Shown here one piece after another: positions 8,599 through 17,387 of a stretch of DNA of 64,000 bases. This DNA comes from CAWIJJ01 sp963836405. Its GTDB lineage: Bacteria; Acidobacteriota; Terriglobia; Bryobacterales; Bryobacteraceae. The stretch's first letter is position 1, and each line of letters begins with the position of its first letter. Below the pieces are notes generated by a model. The model was not told the DNA's origin. It saw only the letters and a program-made list of their open reading frames with translations, and ran no database searches. A program made the position numbers and the translations under genes. The stretch covers positions 372,001-436,000 of the forward strand of contig CAWIJL010000018.1 in the NCBI GenBank assembly GCA_963836405.1, in the 5' to 3' direction.

Positions 8599-9902
8599 GA
8601 TGCGCCTCCCGCCGGTCCGGAAACCGGTTCCACCGTCAGTTTGAGATTGTCGATGCCCGTTACCCTCACCGTCGCGCCGGCGAGCACCGGATGGGCGGCT
8701 ACGGCGTTCCAATACTCCCCGTGAACGAAGACCTTGCCCTCCGGCGCCAGGTCGGTGATGGCCGAACCGGTCAGGCCCACCATTCCCTCTTCGCCGGTTT
8801 CGACCTTCCCGCGCCTGGCACGCAGCACGATGGTAAGCAGAAACCCGGTGATGAGCGAGAACGGCAGCGCGAGCGCGATAGCCGTGCCCCAATGAATGCG
8901 CATCTCCGGAATCGGGCTGTCGATCAGGAGGACCGCCCCCAACACCATCGCCACGGCTCCACCGGCGCCGAGCACGCCGTGCGAGGCGATGTTCGCTTCC
9001 AGGATAAAGAGAGCCAGCGCCAGAATCAGGAGCGCCGCACCTAACCAGTTGATGGGCAGTACCGAGATGGCGGAAAGGCCGACCAGCACCAGGATCGCGC
9101 CGATCACGCCGGGCGCGATCATGCCGGGCACCGTGAATTCCACATAGATCGCGAGGGCGCCGATCACGAGCAGAACCAGCGCCAGGTTCGGATCGGCCAC
9201 GGCGGAGATGACGCGCTGCCGCGCGGTGAGCGAATACTCTTCGATTACGGCGCCGGCCGTGTGCAGGGTCTCCTGGCGGCCGTCGAAGCGCGTGATCGAG
9301 CGGCCATCGAGCGCGGCCAGCAGATCATGGTCGTTGGGCGCGATCAGGTCGGCGAGCCTGTCCCTGACCGCCTCGCCGTCAGTGAACGATTTGCTTTCGC
9401 GCACCGCCGTTTCAGCCAGGGCGCTGTTACGCCCGCGCTTTTCGCAGATGCTGCGGAGATAGGCCGCCGCGTCGTTCTCCACCTTCTGTTTCATAACGGC
9501 GTCCATTTCGCCGCCGAGTGCGACCGGGTGCGCGGCGCCGGTGTTCGTGCCTGGAGCCATGGCCGCTACATCTCCCGCTTCCAGAATGAAGAACCCGGCG
9601 GACGCTGCCCTTCCGCCGCTGGGCGCCACGTAAGTCACCACGGGAATGGGGGATGAGACCATTTTTTCGATGGTTTCCCGCATGGCATCCATCAGCCCGC
9701 CGGGCGTATTCAGGCGTATGAGAACGGCAGCGGCATTCTCCCGCCGCGCCTGTTCGATGGCGCTGCCGACGATTTCCGCCGTGACCGGGTGCACTACGCC
9801 GTCCACGTTCACCGCGATCACCTTGGGTGCCGCGGCGGTGGCCGGAAACATCAGCACCAGCGCAATCCACGTGGTGGCCAGTCTGGACAATCTAACCCTC
9901 AC
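8595..9902 (-). CDS. Long-form NfeD: membrane serine protease of the ClpP class
   Basis: This 435-aa protein has a signal-like N-terminus, a ClpP-type protease domain (about 27-225) with 'RLNTPGGLMDAM' and 'GGRAASAGFFIL' (candidate nucleophile Ser101) and a candidate base Lys at 138 or 140, then four to five membrane segments (about 240-370) and a C-terminal OB-fold NfeD domain. Archaeal relatives cleave a hydrophobic stomatin segment. The start is GTG. It forms an operon with the slipin, which fits the known NfeD/SPFH pairing in membrane quality control. Confidence 0.92.
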   Translation of the reverse strand: MRVRLSRLATTWIALVLMFPATAAAPKVIAVNVDGVVHPVTAEIVGSAIEQARRENAAAVLIRLNTPGGLMDAMRETIEKMVSSPIPVVTYVAPSGGRAASAGFFILEAGDVAAMAPGTNTGAAHPVALGGEMDAVMKQKVENDAAAYLRSICEKRGRNSALAETAVRESKSFTDGEAVRDRLADLIAPNDHDLLAALDGRSITRFDGRQETLHTAGAVIEEYSLTARQRVISAVADPNLALVLLVIGALAIYVEFTVPGMIAPGVIGAILVLVGLSAISVLPINWLGAALLILALALFILEANIASHGVLGAGGAVAMVLGAVLLIDSPIPEMRIHWGTAIALALPFSLITGFLLTIVLRARRGKVETGEEGMVGLTGSAITDLAPEGKVFVHGEYWNAVAAHPVLAGATVRVTGIDNLKLTVEPVSGPAGGAS

Positions 9903-10034
9903 TATACACCAAAGGACGTGCTGGTCTGAAAGCGCACGTTTAGTAATCCGGCCGATACGAATTTGTTATGCCCGGATGGGCTAGAATCCGCTAAAATATG
10001 TGGAAAGCTCAAGCATTTTGCTCTTAGGGAGATT

Positions 10035-10367
10035 ATGACGAAGAAGCGTACTGCCGAAAACGAGATCGTGGTGTCTTCGGGCGCGGCCGCGGCCCAAACC
10101 CGGCGCAAAGCGCCGGCGCGCTCGCGTGCCAAACGTACCGCCACGCCGGAGAATCCATCCACCCTCGCTGTTGGATCGGAAGCCGCTGAATTAATCGATG
10201 CACAGCCCGCCGTGGCTGTCGCAGCCGCAACGATGGCCGTATCCAACCCCTCGCGCGAGGAAATTGCAGAGCTCGCGTACCTCCTCTGGGAGGCTCGCGG
10301 GTGCCAGGGAGGCTCTCCCGAAGAGGACTGGCTGCACGCCGAACAGCAACTGCTCGCGCGCGGTTAG
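10035..10367 (+). CDS. DUF2934 domain protein
   Basis: This 110-aa protein has a basic, Ala-rich N-terminal half (MTKKRTAENE..., many Arg/Lys) and a C-terminal DUF2934 block with 'EEIAELAYLLWEARGCQGGS' and 'DWLHAEQQLL'. The ATG at 10035 follows AGGGAG at 10026-10031 and is preferred over an in-frame ATG at 9963. The basic N-terminus suggests nucleic-acid contact, but no role is established. It diverges from nfeD and converges on lexA. Confidence 0.8.
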   Translation: MTKKRTAENEIVVSSGAAAAQTRRKAPARSRAKRTATPENPSTLAVGSEAAELIDAQPAVAVAAATMAVSNPSREEIAELAYLLWEARGCQGGSPEEDWLHAEQQLLARG

Positions 10368-10374
10368 CAGCGGC

Positions 10375-10998
10375 TCATTTGTACTTCCTCAGGACTGCCA
10401 GCAGGCGTCCCTGAATGCGAACTTCTCCGGCCGGCACAATGATCGGCTTCAGCATGGAATTGGAGGGTTGAAGCCGAACCATGTCTCCAGGTTCGCGGTA
10501 AAACCGCTTGAGGGTGGTATCGCTGCCGGAAACGAGCGCCACCACGATGTCGCCGTCCCGCGCTTCGGAGACGCGCTCCAGTAAAATCAGGTCGCCGTCG
10601 CAGATGTGATCGTCAATCATCGAATTGCCGCGCACTTCGAGGGCGAAGTTGTTTCCGTTGCCCGCAAAGTCGGCGAAGTCGAGCACCTCGCTTTGCTCCA
10701 CAGTTTCCACCGGTTGGCCCGCGGCAATCCGTCCGAGCAGCGGGATCTGCGTCATATCCGGCTTGAATCGCTTCTGCTCCTGCACGTATTTCTGGGTCAA
10801 CTCGAGTGAGCGGCTTTGATTGAAGCCGCGTTTGAGATAGTTCTTGGATTCGAGTACCGAAATGTGTTTGTGCACGGTAGCGAGCGACGCCAGGTCCAGC
10901 CCCCGCGCAATTTCATCGTAGCTTGGGCAGTAGCCGTTTTCGTCAACGAATCCCGCAATAAAATCGAGTACCTGCTTTTGCCGCTTAGTCAAAGGCAT
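10375..10998 (-). CDS. lexA: LexA repressor
   Basis: This 207-aa protein has an N-terminal winged helix ('MPLTKRQKQVLDFIAGFV' to 'ATVHKHISVLESKNYL') and a C-terminal S24 autoprotease domain. The self-cleavage site is Ala93-Gly94 in 'GRIAAGQP'; the catalytic dyad is Ser126 in 'GNSMIDD' and Lys164 in 'TTLKRFY'. It represses SOS genes until RecA-DNA filaments trigger cleavage. The ATG at 10998 is chosen because it matches the family N-terminus; an ATG at 11022 is 8 codons upstream. The gene ends 7 bp from the DUF2934 stop. I could not identify an operator with confidence. Confidence 0.95.
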   Translation of the reverse strand: MPLTKRQKQVLDFIAGFVDENGYCPSYDEIARGLDLASLATVHKHISVLESKNYLKRGFNQSRSLELTQKYVQEQKRFKPDMTQIPLLGRIAAGQPVETVEQSEVLDFADFAGNGNNFALEVRGNSMIDDHICDGDLILLERVSEARDGDIVVALVSGSDTTLKRFYREPGDMVRLQPSNSMLKPIIVPAGEVRIQGRLLAVLRKYK

Positions 10999-11229
10999 GT
11001 CGGTTCCTTGTAGTTGCCCCAACGCTCCGAAATGACAGCTTACTGACGTGCCGGCTCCGTGGATTCAGCGACTTACAGAGCCGCGACCGTGAGGGAGCGA
11101 CATCTACCACGGGCTGTTAGACACTCCCGCTGTCCATTGTGGGCGAATAAAAAGAGAAAATCAAGTCCTTTCTCGATGCTAAAGTTTCGCTCGCCGCCTC
11201 CCGATAGTGTTTGCGAAGAAGGTACACGG

Positions 11230-12255
11230 ATGATTTCGATTCGCGAGTCGATAGACGAGTTTGAGAAGTTGTATCAGATTCGGACCTCGGCCATTGAGGG
11301 GTATACGGCAGCCCTGCGAAACATCGCCCAGTATGCCGTCGAACTGGACGAAGGCATGACCACCGCCTTTAAGAGCGCCGTTACGTCGCTGGCGGACCAT
11401 GTGGCCGATGGCGATCCCACGGTGGTCAACGAAAGCAAATCCACGCTGCGTGGCATTCTGCGTAACTATCGCGAAAAAGCGTCGCAATATCTTGGTGGTC
11501 TGCACTCGGATTTTGCATCTACCGCCCGGGCGCTCGAAGAGATCATGGAAACGCTCAGCCAAACGGACCTGGACCATGAAGCGCGGTTGCGCGGATCGAT
11601 TCAGAACCTCCGGGATGCATGCCGGTCTGTGAAAACGGAGTCGCTGCGGGAGGTGGTGCTGGGGGCGACCGAAGCCATCGAGCGCGGGTTGGACCAGTTG
11701 AGCCGGCAGCACCAGGTCACCGTCGCCCAATTTCGCATGGAGATCCGCGTTCTTCACAAGCGCATCGACTCGCTCGAAACCAGCGCGTCGATGGACGGGA
11801 TGTTAACCATGTTGACGCGCCGGGACGTGGAGGCGCGGCTGGCCGGATATGGTGCGGGATGCCTGCTCCTGATCAGAGTCAGCGGACTGCGGCTTGCGGA
11901 AACCACTTTCGAACCGGCGGTGGCCGCCACATTGTCGGCGGCGTTCGCGCGGCGGCTGCGCAATATTCTTCCGCCCGGAGCCGAGATCGCGCGCTGGAGT
12001 CACGAGGAGTTCGTCGTGATGATCGCAACGGGCAAGGATGAGGCCCTTCCCATCGCCAAGTGGATCGCCGAACATCTCTCCGGACCCTATTCCTGTGTAG
12101 TAGATACGCGCACGGTTCACCCTGCCCTACAGCTCAGTGTTGGACTCATCGAGCGGAACGGCGAAAGCGCCGCGCAAACGCTCGCCAGGATCGCCGATTT
12201 CCTGCACGGAGAGGATTCGGCAGTTACATCAGCGAAAGCGGGTCGACGTCGATGA
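11230..12255 (+). CDS. Degenerate GGDEF-domain protein with helical N-terminus
   Basis: This 341-aa protein starts at the ATG at 11230 behind GAAGAAGG; in-frame ATGs upstream (11059, 11176) lack such a site. Residues ~1-190 are almost entirely helical. 'SASMDGMLTMLTRRDVEARL' matches the start of a GGDEF domain (D-x-LT-x-L-x-NRR), but the signature position reads 'SHEEF' instead of GGDEF, so diguanylate cyclase activity is doubtful. It may bind a nucleotide or act as a dead receptor. Its last 32 bp overlap the 3' end of priA on the other strand. Confidence 0.8.
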   Translation: MISIRESIDEFEKLYQIRTSAIEGYTAALRNIAQYAVELDEGMTTAFKSAVTSLADHVADGDPTVVNESKSTLRGILRNYREKASQYLGGLHSDFASTARALEEIMETLSQTDLDHEARLRGSIQNLRDACRSVKTESLREVVLGATEAIERGLDQLSRQHQVTVAQFRMEIRVLHKRIDSLETSASMDGMLTMLTRRDVEARLAGYGAGCLLLIRVSGLRLAETTFEPAVAATLSAAFARRLRNILPPGAEIARWSHEEFVVMIATGKDEALPIAKWIAEHLSGPYSCVVDTRTVHPALQLSVGLIERNGESAAQTLARIADFLHGEDSAVTSAKAGRRR

Positions 12256-14647
12256 CCAACGCGGTTGCGCCCCACTTCTGGTCCAAGGCGTAGGTGCGGA
12301 TTTCCCGGAGCAGGCCGTTTAGCACCTTGCGATTCACAGACTTGATCAGGAACTGGTAGCGATACTCGTTTTTGAGCCGCGGCACGGGCGCTTCTGCGGG
12401 GCCGAGCACACGTACCTGATCGGGCGAGGGTATGAGCCGGTGCCCCAGGTCCGCGCTCATCCGCATCGCCATCTCTTTCTTCTCGGAGCGGACCAGCAGA
12501 TTGGCCATGGCGCTGAAGGGCGGATAGTGCATCATGCGCCGAAAATGCAGTTCCTTTTCGTAGAAGCCGCGGAAATCGTGGGCTGCCGCCAGCCGGACCG
12601 CATAGTGATCGGGGTTGATCGTCTGAATCAGGACGATGCCCGGAACGCTGCCGCGTCCGGCTCGCCCGGCAACCTGCGTCAACAGTTGGAACGTACGCTC
12701 GGCGGCGCGAAAGTCCGGCATTCCCAGCCCCACGTCGGCCGAGACGACGCCTACCAGCGTGACGTTGGGAATATCGTGGCCCTTGGCGATCATCTGAGTG
12801 CCCACCAGGATGTCGTAGTTCCCTTCGCGAAAATCCTGGAGGATGGTCTCGTACTGGCGTTTCCCGGTGACCGTATCGCGATCGAGCCGCGCGATGCGCG
12901 CCGCCGGAAAGGCCTGGTGCAGCTCCTCCTCCACTTTCTCCGAACCGAGACCGAGGAAATAAATATGCTCGCTCGCGCACTTGGGGCAGACGGAGGGAAT
13001 CTTTTCTGCGTAGCCGCAGACGTGGCACAGCAGGCGGCGATCGCGTTTGTGGTGGGTGAGGGTCAAGGAGCAGTTCATGCACTGCACCCGCTCGCCACAG
13101 GAGCGGCACGCGACGAAGCTCGAAAAGCCGCGGCGGTTGAGCAGTACGATCGCCTGTTCGCCCAGATCCAGCCGGGCGGTTATGGCGTCCAGCAGCCTGC
13201 GGGAAAAGGTGGCCTGTTTACGGGTCTCCAGGAATTCCTGGCGCATGTCGATCAGTTCCACGCCTGGAAGCGGCCGCTCCTGGATGCGGCAAGGCAGTTC
13301 GAGCAGCGTGTATTTCCCGCGCTCCACGTTGTAGCGGCTCTCCAGGCTCGGTGTGGCCGACCCGAGGACGACGCAAGCGCCGGCCGCGCGCGCCCGAACC
13401 ACAGCCACGTCGCGGCCGTTGTAGCGGGGTGTCTCTTCCTGCTTGTAACTGCCGTCGTGCTCCTCGTCCACCACGATCAGCCCCAGCCGCCGCACCGGCG
13501 CGAACACGCCCGAGCGCGTCCCCACCACGACGGAAGCCGCGCCGGAGCGGATACGGCGCCACTGTTCGGAGCGCTCCACGTCGGTAAACGCGCTGTGCAG
13601 GATGGCCACGCGATCGCCGAAGCGCGAGAAAAACTGGCCGGCCATGGCGGGCGTCAGCGCGATCTCGGGCACCAGGAGCAGCGCGCTCCTTCCCTGTTCC
13701 AGCGTGGCTTCGATGGCGTTAAGGTAAACTTCGGTCTTTCCTGAGCCGGTCACCCCATGGAGCAGAAAGGCGCGAAATTCGCCTAACTGGATCGCCTCCC
13801 GGACGGGCTCGAAAGCCCGCAGCTGCGCCGGGTTCATCTCGTGGCGGGCGCGGAACAAGCCGGTCGCCACTGGCGCACTCTCCGGGCGCAAGGTCGCCAA
13901 TTGCTTGCGGGCGAGCGAACGGGCGGCGATGCTGGCGTTCGGAACCACCGTTTCCAGTTCCCCCAGATTGTGCGAACCGGGATGGAGAGCCAGAAAAGCG
14001 TGCAACTCGCGTTCCGGCTTGTTCAATTTCTTGCCTTCCGGCTCCGCGGCGAACTCGACGCGCAGACGCGCCGCGGGGGCACGCAGCGGATCGCGCTCCG
14101 TTTGCACCTGCTCGGCTACGATGAAGCCTTTCCGCTCCAGTGAGCGGATGGCATTGGAGGCAAGCGGAAGCGCCTTGGCCAGGTACGCGGCGTTGAGAGG
14201 CCTCTTTTCCAGCATGCTCAGGATCCGGGCCACCGGGTCGTCCGGCGCAGAGTCCAGCAGCAGTTGACGCGCCGCATCCCGCCCCGAATCTGTCAGCGAC
14301 CACACCTTCCCGCGACGGATTTCGGAGGCGAGCGGCAGCATGGACCGCAGCACGTCTCCGAGAGGGGCGCAGTAGTAGCCGGCAATCCAGCGTCCGAGGT
14401 CCAGCAGTTCCCGGTCCAGAACGGGCTCGGAATCGAGCAGCCGCAGCGCCTCGCGGGTGGCCACATCGGGCCGCTCGTCGTGGCAGCGCAGGATCACGCC
14501 GGTGAGTTTGCGCGGCCCGAACGGAACCAGGATCCGGCAGCCGGGCTGCACCCGGTGACGCAGCGTTTCCGGAAGCGAATAAGTAAAAGGCTGATCGAGC
14601 GGGACCGGGAGACTCACGTCGCAAAATTGGTAGGCTCCCTGTGGCAT
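12224..14647 (-). CDS. priA: Primosomal replication restart helicase PriA
   Basis: This 807-aa helicase has an N-terminal DNA-binding domain, Walker A 'GVTGSGKTEVYLN', a DEAH-type box 'VVDEEHDGSYKQ', the zinc-binding cysteine cluster ('CRSCGERVQCMNCS' and 'CHVCGYAEKIPSVCPKC') and helicase motifs IV-VI ('GTQMIAKGHDIPNVTLVGV', 'QVAGRAGRG'). It restarts collapsed replication forks. The ATG at 14647 begins MPQGAYQFCDVSLPVPLDQ, a normal PriA N-terminus; a longer frame to 14890 runs into the upstream gene and is rejected. Confidence 0.97.
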   Translation of the reverse strand: MPQGAYQFCDVSLPVPLDQPFTYSLPETLRHRVQPGCRILVPFGPRKLTGVILRCHDERPDVATREALRLLDSEPVLDRELLDLGRWIAGYYCAPLGDVLRSMLPLASEIRRGKVWSLTDSGRDAARQLLLDSAPDDPVARILSMLEKRPLNAAYLAKALPLASNAIRSLERKGFIVAEQVQTERDPLRAPAARLRVEFAAEPEGKKLNKPERELHAFLALHPGSHNLGELETVVPNASIAARSLARKQLATLRPESAPVATGLFRARHEMNPAQLRAFEPVREAIQLGEFRAFLLHGVTGSGKTEVYLNAIEATLEQGRSALLLVPEIALTPAMAGQFFSRFGDRVAILHSAFTDVERSEQWRRIRSGAASVVVGTRSGVFAPVRRLGLIVVDEEHDGSYKQEETPRYNGRDVAVVRARAAGACVVLGSATPSLESRYNVERGKYTLLELPCRIQERPLPGVELIDMRQEFLETRKQATFSRRLLDAITARLDLGEQAIVLLNRRGFSSFVACRSCGERVQCMNCSLTLTHHKRDRRLLCHVCGYAEKIPSVCPKCASEHIYFLGLGSEKVEEELHQAFPAARIARLDRDTVTGKRQYETILQDFREGNYDILVGTQMIAKGHDIPNVTLVGVVSADVGLGMPDFRAAERTFQLLTQVAGRAGRGSVPGIVLIQTINPDHYAVRLAAAHDFRGFYEKELHFRRMMHYPPFSAMANLLVRSEKKEMAMRMSADLGHRLIPSPDQVRVLGPAEAPVPRLKNEYRYQFLIKSVNRKVLNGLLREIRTYALDQKWGATALVIDVDPLSLM

Positions 14648-14669
14648 CGAAATTTCAGAATACCGAATG

Positions 14670-16535
14670 CTAATCGAGTGCCTGGGGATTGGCCACGGTG
14701 GATAGATCCCCAAGCGGCTCGTTGAGGTAGCGCTGGCGCATGAGGCGGCGCACGATCTTGCCGCTTTGCGTCTTCGGCAACTCGGCCACCACCAGCACTT
14801 CGCGGGGGCGGAAGGTGGGTCCCAGCACCTGTACAACGGTTCGGCCGACAGCTGCGCCGTCCACAACCACGCCCGGCTTGGCAACGGCAAAACCCACGAT
14901 CGCCTCGCCGGTGATCTGGTCCGGGACCCCGATGACGGCGGCTTCGGCCACGCCCGGGTGCTGCAGAATCGCCTCCTCCACCTCGGCGGGGCCCACTTTC
15001 CGTCCGGCCACGTTCATGGATTCGTCGGCCCGCCCGTGCAGGAACCAGTGCCCGTCTTCATCCACGCTGGCCCAATCGCCGTGATACCACATTCCCGGAA
15101 AGCGCGACCAGTAGGTATCAAGGTAACGCCGCGGGTCGCCCCAGATGCCACGCGTCATGGAGGGTGCCGGCTTGGAACAAACCAGGTAGCCTTTCCGGCC
15201 GCGCACCGGCGTTCCCGCTTCGTCCACGACCTCGGTGGCCATGCCGGGAGCGGGCGCGCCCAGGCTGCATGGCTTCAGCGGCTGGACTGGCAGCGGGAAC
15301 AGGAAACAGCCGACGATTTCGGTGCCACCGGAAATGTTGATGATGGGGCAGCGCCGGCGGCCCACCCGCTCGTAGAACCACATCCACGAGCCTTCGTCCC
15401 ACGGCTCGCCGGTGGAGCCGAGCAGCCGCAGGTCCGCCATGGATGGAAGTTCGCCCCCGGACTTGCTGAGAAGGCGGATGGCGGTGGGGGAGACTCCGAA
15501 AGTCGTGATGCGGTGACGATCGATCGTCTCCCACAGGCGCGCCGGCCCCGGGTAGTCGGGCGCACCGTCGTAGAAGAAGATCGTGCCGCCGAACAGATGA
15601 TTGCCGAGGATACTCCACGGGCCCATCATCCAGCCGATGTCGGACAACCAGAAGAAGCGGTCCGAGGGCTTGTGGTCGAAGCCGAGCCAGATTTCTTTTC
15701 CCATCTGCGCCAGGCAGCCGGCGTGGGTGTGAACGGTGCCCTTGGGCTTGCCGGTGGTTCCGGAAGTATAGAGCAGGAACGAGCGCGCCTCCGAATCCAG
15801 TGCGGCGGTTTCCGCCTCCTCGGAAGCGGCGTGCAGAAACGCGCTCCACGAGATGCGGCCTTCGCCGGAAAGCTGCGGCTCCTCTCCGGGGCGGTAGGGA
15901 ATCACCACGGTACGTTCGATCCCGCGCGGCATTTTATCGAGCAGCGGCACCGGCTTGCCGCGGCGGACGAGCTTTTCCGTCGTGAAGAGAAGCCGCGCGC
16001 CCGAGTCCTCGATCCGGCTCGCGATGGCGCCGGGGCCGAAGCCGGCGAAGATGGGCACCACCGTCAGCCCCGCCTTGAAGCATCCGTACAGAACCGGCAG
16101 GATTTCCGGGATCATGGGAAGGCAGAGGGCCACGCGGTCGCCCGGTTGCAAACCGTTCCCTTTTAAGGCATTGGCCGTGCGATTGGCTTCGTTTCGCAAT
16201 TCACCGAAGCCGATGGAGCGGGTGGCGCCTTCCTCGCCTTCCCAGATGCAGGCCGTGGCCCCTGAGGCCGCCCACCGGTCCAGGCAGTTGTGCGCGATGT
16301 TCAGCTTTCCATCCACGAACCACTGCGTCCACTCGGGACCGCGCGAATCGTCCAGAACGCGGCTGTAGGGCTGAAACCACTCGATGCGCATCTCGCGCAC
16401 GATTTCGTCCCAGAACCGTTCTGGCTCTCGGGAAGAGAAGCGCAGGAACTCCTCGCGGTCATGGAACCCGAGCCGCTCCATGAAACGCCAGACGTTGGTG
16501 GACCGGACGTACTCTTCCGAAGGCTGCCAGATCAA
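14670..16535 (-). CDS. AMP-forming acyl-CoA synthetase (acetyl-CoA synthetase-like)
   Basis: This 621-aa enzyme has an acetyl-CoA-synthetase-type N-terminal cap and the ANL fold: 'LLYTSGTTGKPKGTVHTH' (P-loop-like motif), 'NISGGTEIVGCF', 'YHGDWASVDEDGHWFLHGRAD' and the C-terminal catalytic lysine in 'KTQSGKIVRRLMRQ'. It activates a short-chain or 3-keto acid through an acyl-adenylate to the CoA thioester. The N-terminal 'FWDEIVREMRIEWFQPYSRV' is typical of acetate/propionate/acetoacetate members; exact substrate unresolved. The start is a TTG. Confidence 0.88.
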   Translation of the reverse strand: MIWQPSEEYVRSTNVWRFMERLGFHDREEFLRFSSREPERFWDEIVREMRIEWFQPYSRVLDDSRGPEWTQWFVDGKLNIAHNCLDRWAASGATACIWEGEEGATRSIGFGELRNEANRTANALKGNGLQPGDRVALCLPMIPEILPVLYGCFKAGLTVVPIFAGFGPGAIASRIEDSGARLLFTTEKLVRRGKPVPLLDKMPRGIERTVVIPYRPGEEPQLSGEGRISWSAFLHAASEEAETAALDSEARSFLLYTSGTTGKPKGTVHTHAGCLAQMGKEIWLGFDHKPSDRFFWLSDIGWMMGPWSILGNHLFGGTIFFYDGAPDYPGPARLWETIDRHRITTFGVSPTAIRLLSKSGGELPSMADLRLLGSTGEPWDEGSWMWFYERVGRRRCPIINISGGTEIVGCFLFPLPVQPLKPCSLGAPAPGMATEVVDEAGTPVRGRKGYLVCSKPAPSMTRGIWGDPRRYLDTYWSRFPGMWYHGDWASVDEDGHWFLHGRADESMNVAGRKVGPAEVEEAILQHPGVAEAAVIGVPDQITGEAIVGFAVAKPGVVVDGAAVGRTVVQVLGPTFRPREVLVVAELPKTQSGKIVRRLMRQRYLNEPLGDLSTVANPQALD

Positions 16536-16565
16536 GCGTAGGGTAGGGTAGCACGCCGGAGGCGG

Positions 16566-17387
16566 CTAACGAAGCAGCCCGCCCAGCTTTTCGAGCGCTC
16601 CCTCGATGCGCTGCGGACGCGAGAGCACAGGTTCGAAGATGTCGCCCTTTTTCGCAAAGCGCTCCACCGCGTTGGCGATAGTGAACTGGCTCGGGTGAAG
16701 TCCCCGCTTCACTTCGCTCCATTCGAGCGGCGCGGCCACCGGCGCGCCGGGATAGGCGCGAAGCACGTAGGGCGCGGCAATGGTTTTCGACTTCCCGATT
16801 TGCAGGTAGTCGAAATAAACGCGGTTTCGCTGGCGCTTGGCCACGGACCGGGGCGTTGTGAACATTTCGGGCTTTTCGGCAATTGCCAGGCGCGCGATCA
16901 GTTCGGCGAAAGTGCGTGCTTCTTCGTAGCTGTAAACCGGCTCGATCGGTATGTAGATGTGCAACCCATCGCCGCCGGTAGTCTTGGGGTAGCCGGCAAG
17001 TCCGATCCGGTCGAGGAAGCGCTTCACCAGCAGCGCCGCGTCCACGATCATGTCGAAGGGGCATTCCTGCGGATCGAGATCGATAAGGATGAAATCGGGG
17101 TTGTCCAGGTGGGGCGAGCGGCTCATCCAGGGGTTGTGATCGATGCAGCCCAGGTTAACCAGGTACAGCAGGCTGGCGCGGTCTTCGGCGAACACGTAGC
17201 GGATGGGGCGGCCGACGTGTTCCGAATCGATCATCTCGGTCCGCAGCCAGGGCGCGAAAGCTTCGGTCGTATTCTTCTGGAAAAAAAACTCCTGCTTGAT
17301 CCCGTTGGGATATCGCTTGAGCGAGAGCGGGCGGTCCTTGAGATGCGGAAGAATCAGGCCGGAGACCGCATCGTAGTAATTGAGCAC
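16566..17387 (-). CDS. Open 3' segment of ligD encoding the primase-polymerase domain
   Basis: This 273-codon open segment is the uninterrupted C-terminal part of the broken ligD. It carries the archaeo-eukaryotic primase fold of LigD POL: 'DNPDFILIDLDPQE' with the metal-binding D-x-D, 'YPKTTGGDGLHIYIPI' with the catalytic His, and 'AAPLEWSEVKRGLHPSQF'. Gene finders would call it alone. It begins with an in-frame ATG (MLNYYDAVSG), just after the last frame change. Whether it is translated alone is unknown; a stand-alone POL would be possible in principle. Confidence 0.7.
   Translation of the reverse strand: MLNYYDAVSGLILPHLKDRPLSLKRYPNGIKQEFFFQKNTTEAFAPWLRTEMIDSEHVGRPIRYVFAEDRASLLYLVNLGCIDHNPWMSRSPHLDNPDFILIDLDPQECPFDMIVDAALLVKRFLDRIGLAGYPKTTGGDGLHIYIPIEPVYSYEEARTFAELIARLAIAEKPEMFTTPRSVAKRQRNRVYFDYLQIGKSKTIAAPYVLRAYPGAPVAAPLEWSEVKRGLHPSQFTIANAVERFAKKGDIFEPVLSRPQRIEGALEKLGGLLR

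Noticed and set aside
8600..8892. Long N-terminal extension of the slipin
   Set aside because: It lies within nfeD in another frame; the true start at 8598 gives the family N-terminus and an ATGA overlap.
9963..9997. TTGTTA with TAGAAT or TAAAAT as a promoter for the DUF2934 gene
   Set aside because: The spacers are 13 and 23 bases, outside the usual range, so no promoter is called.
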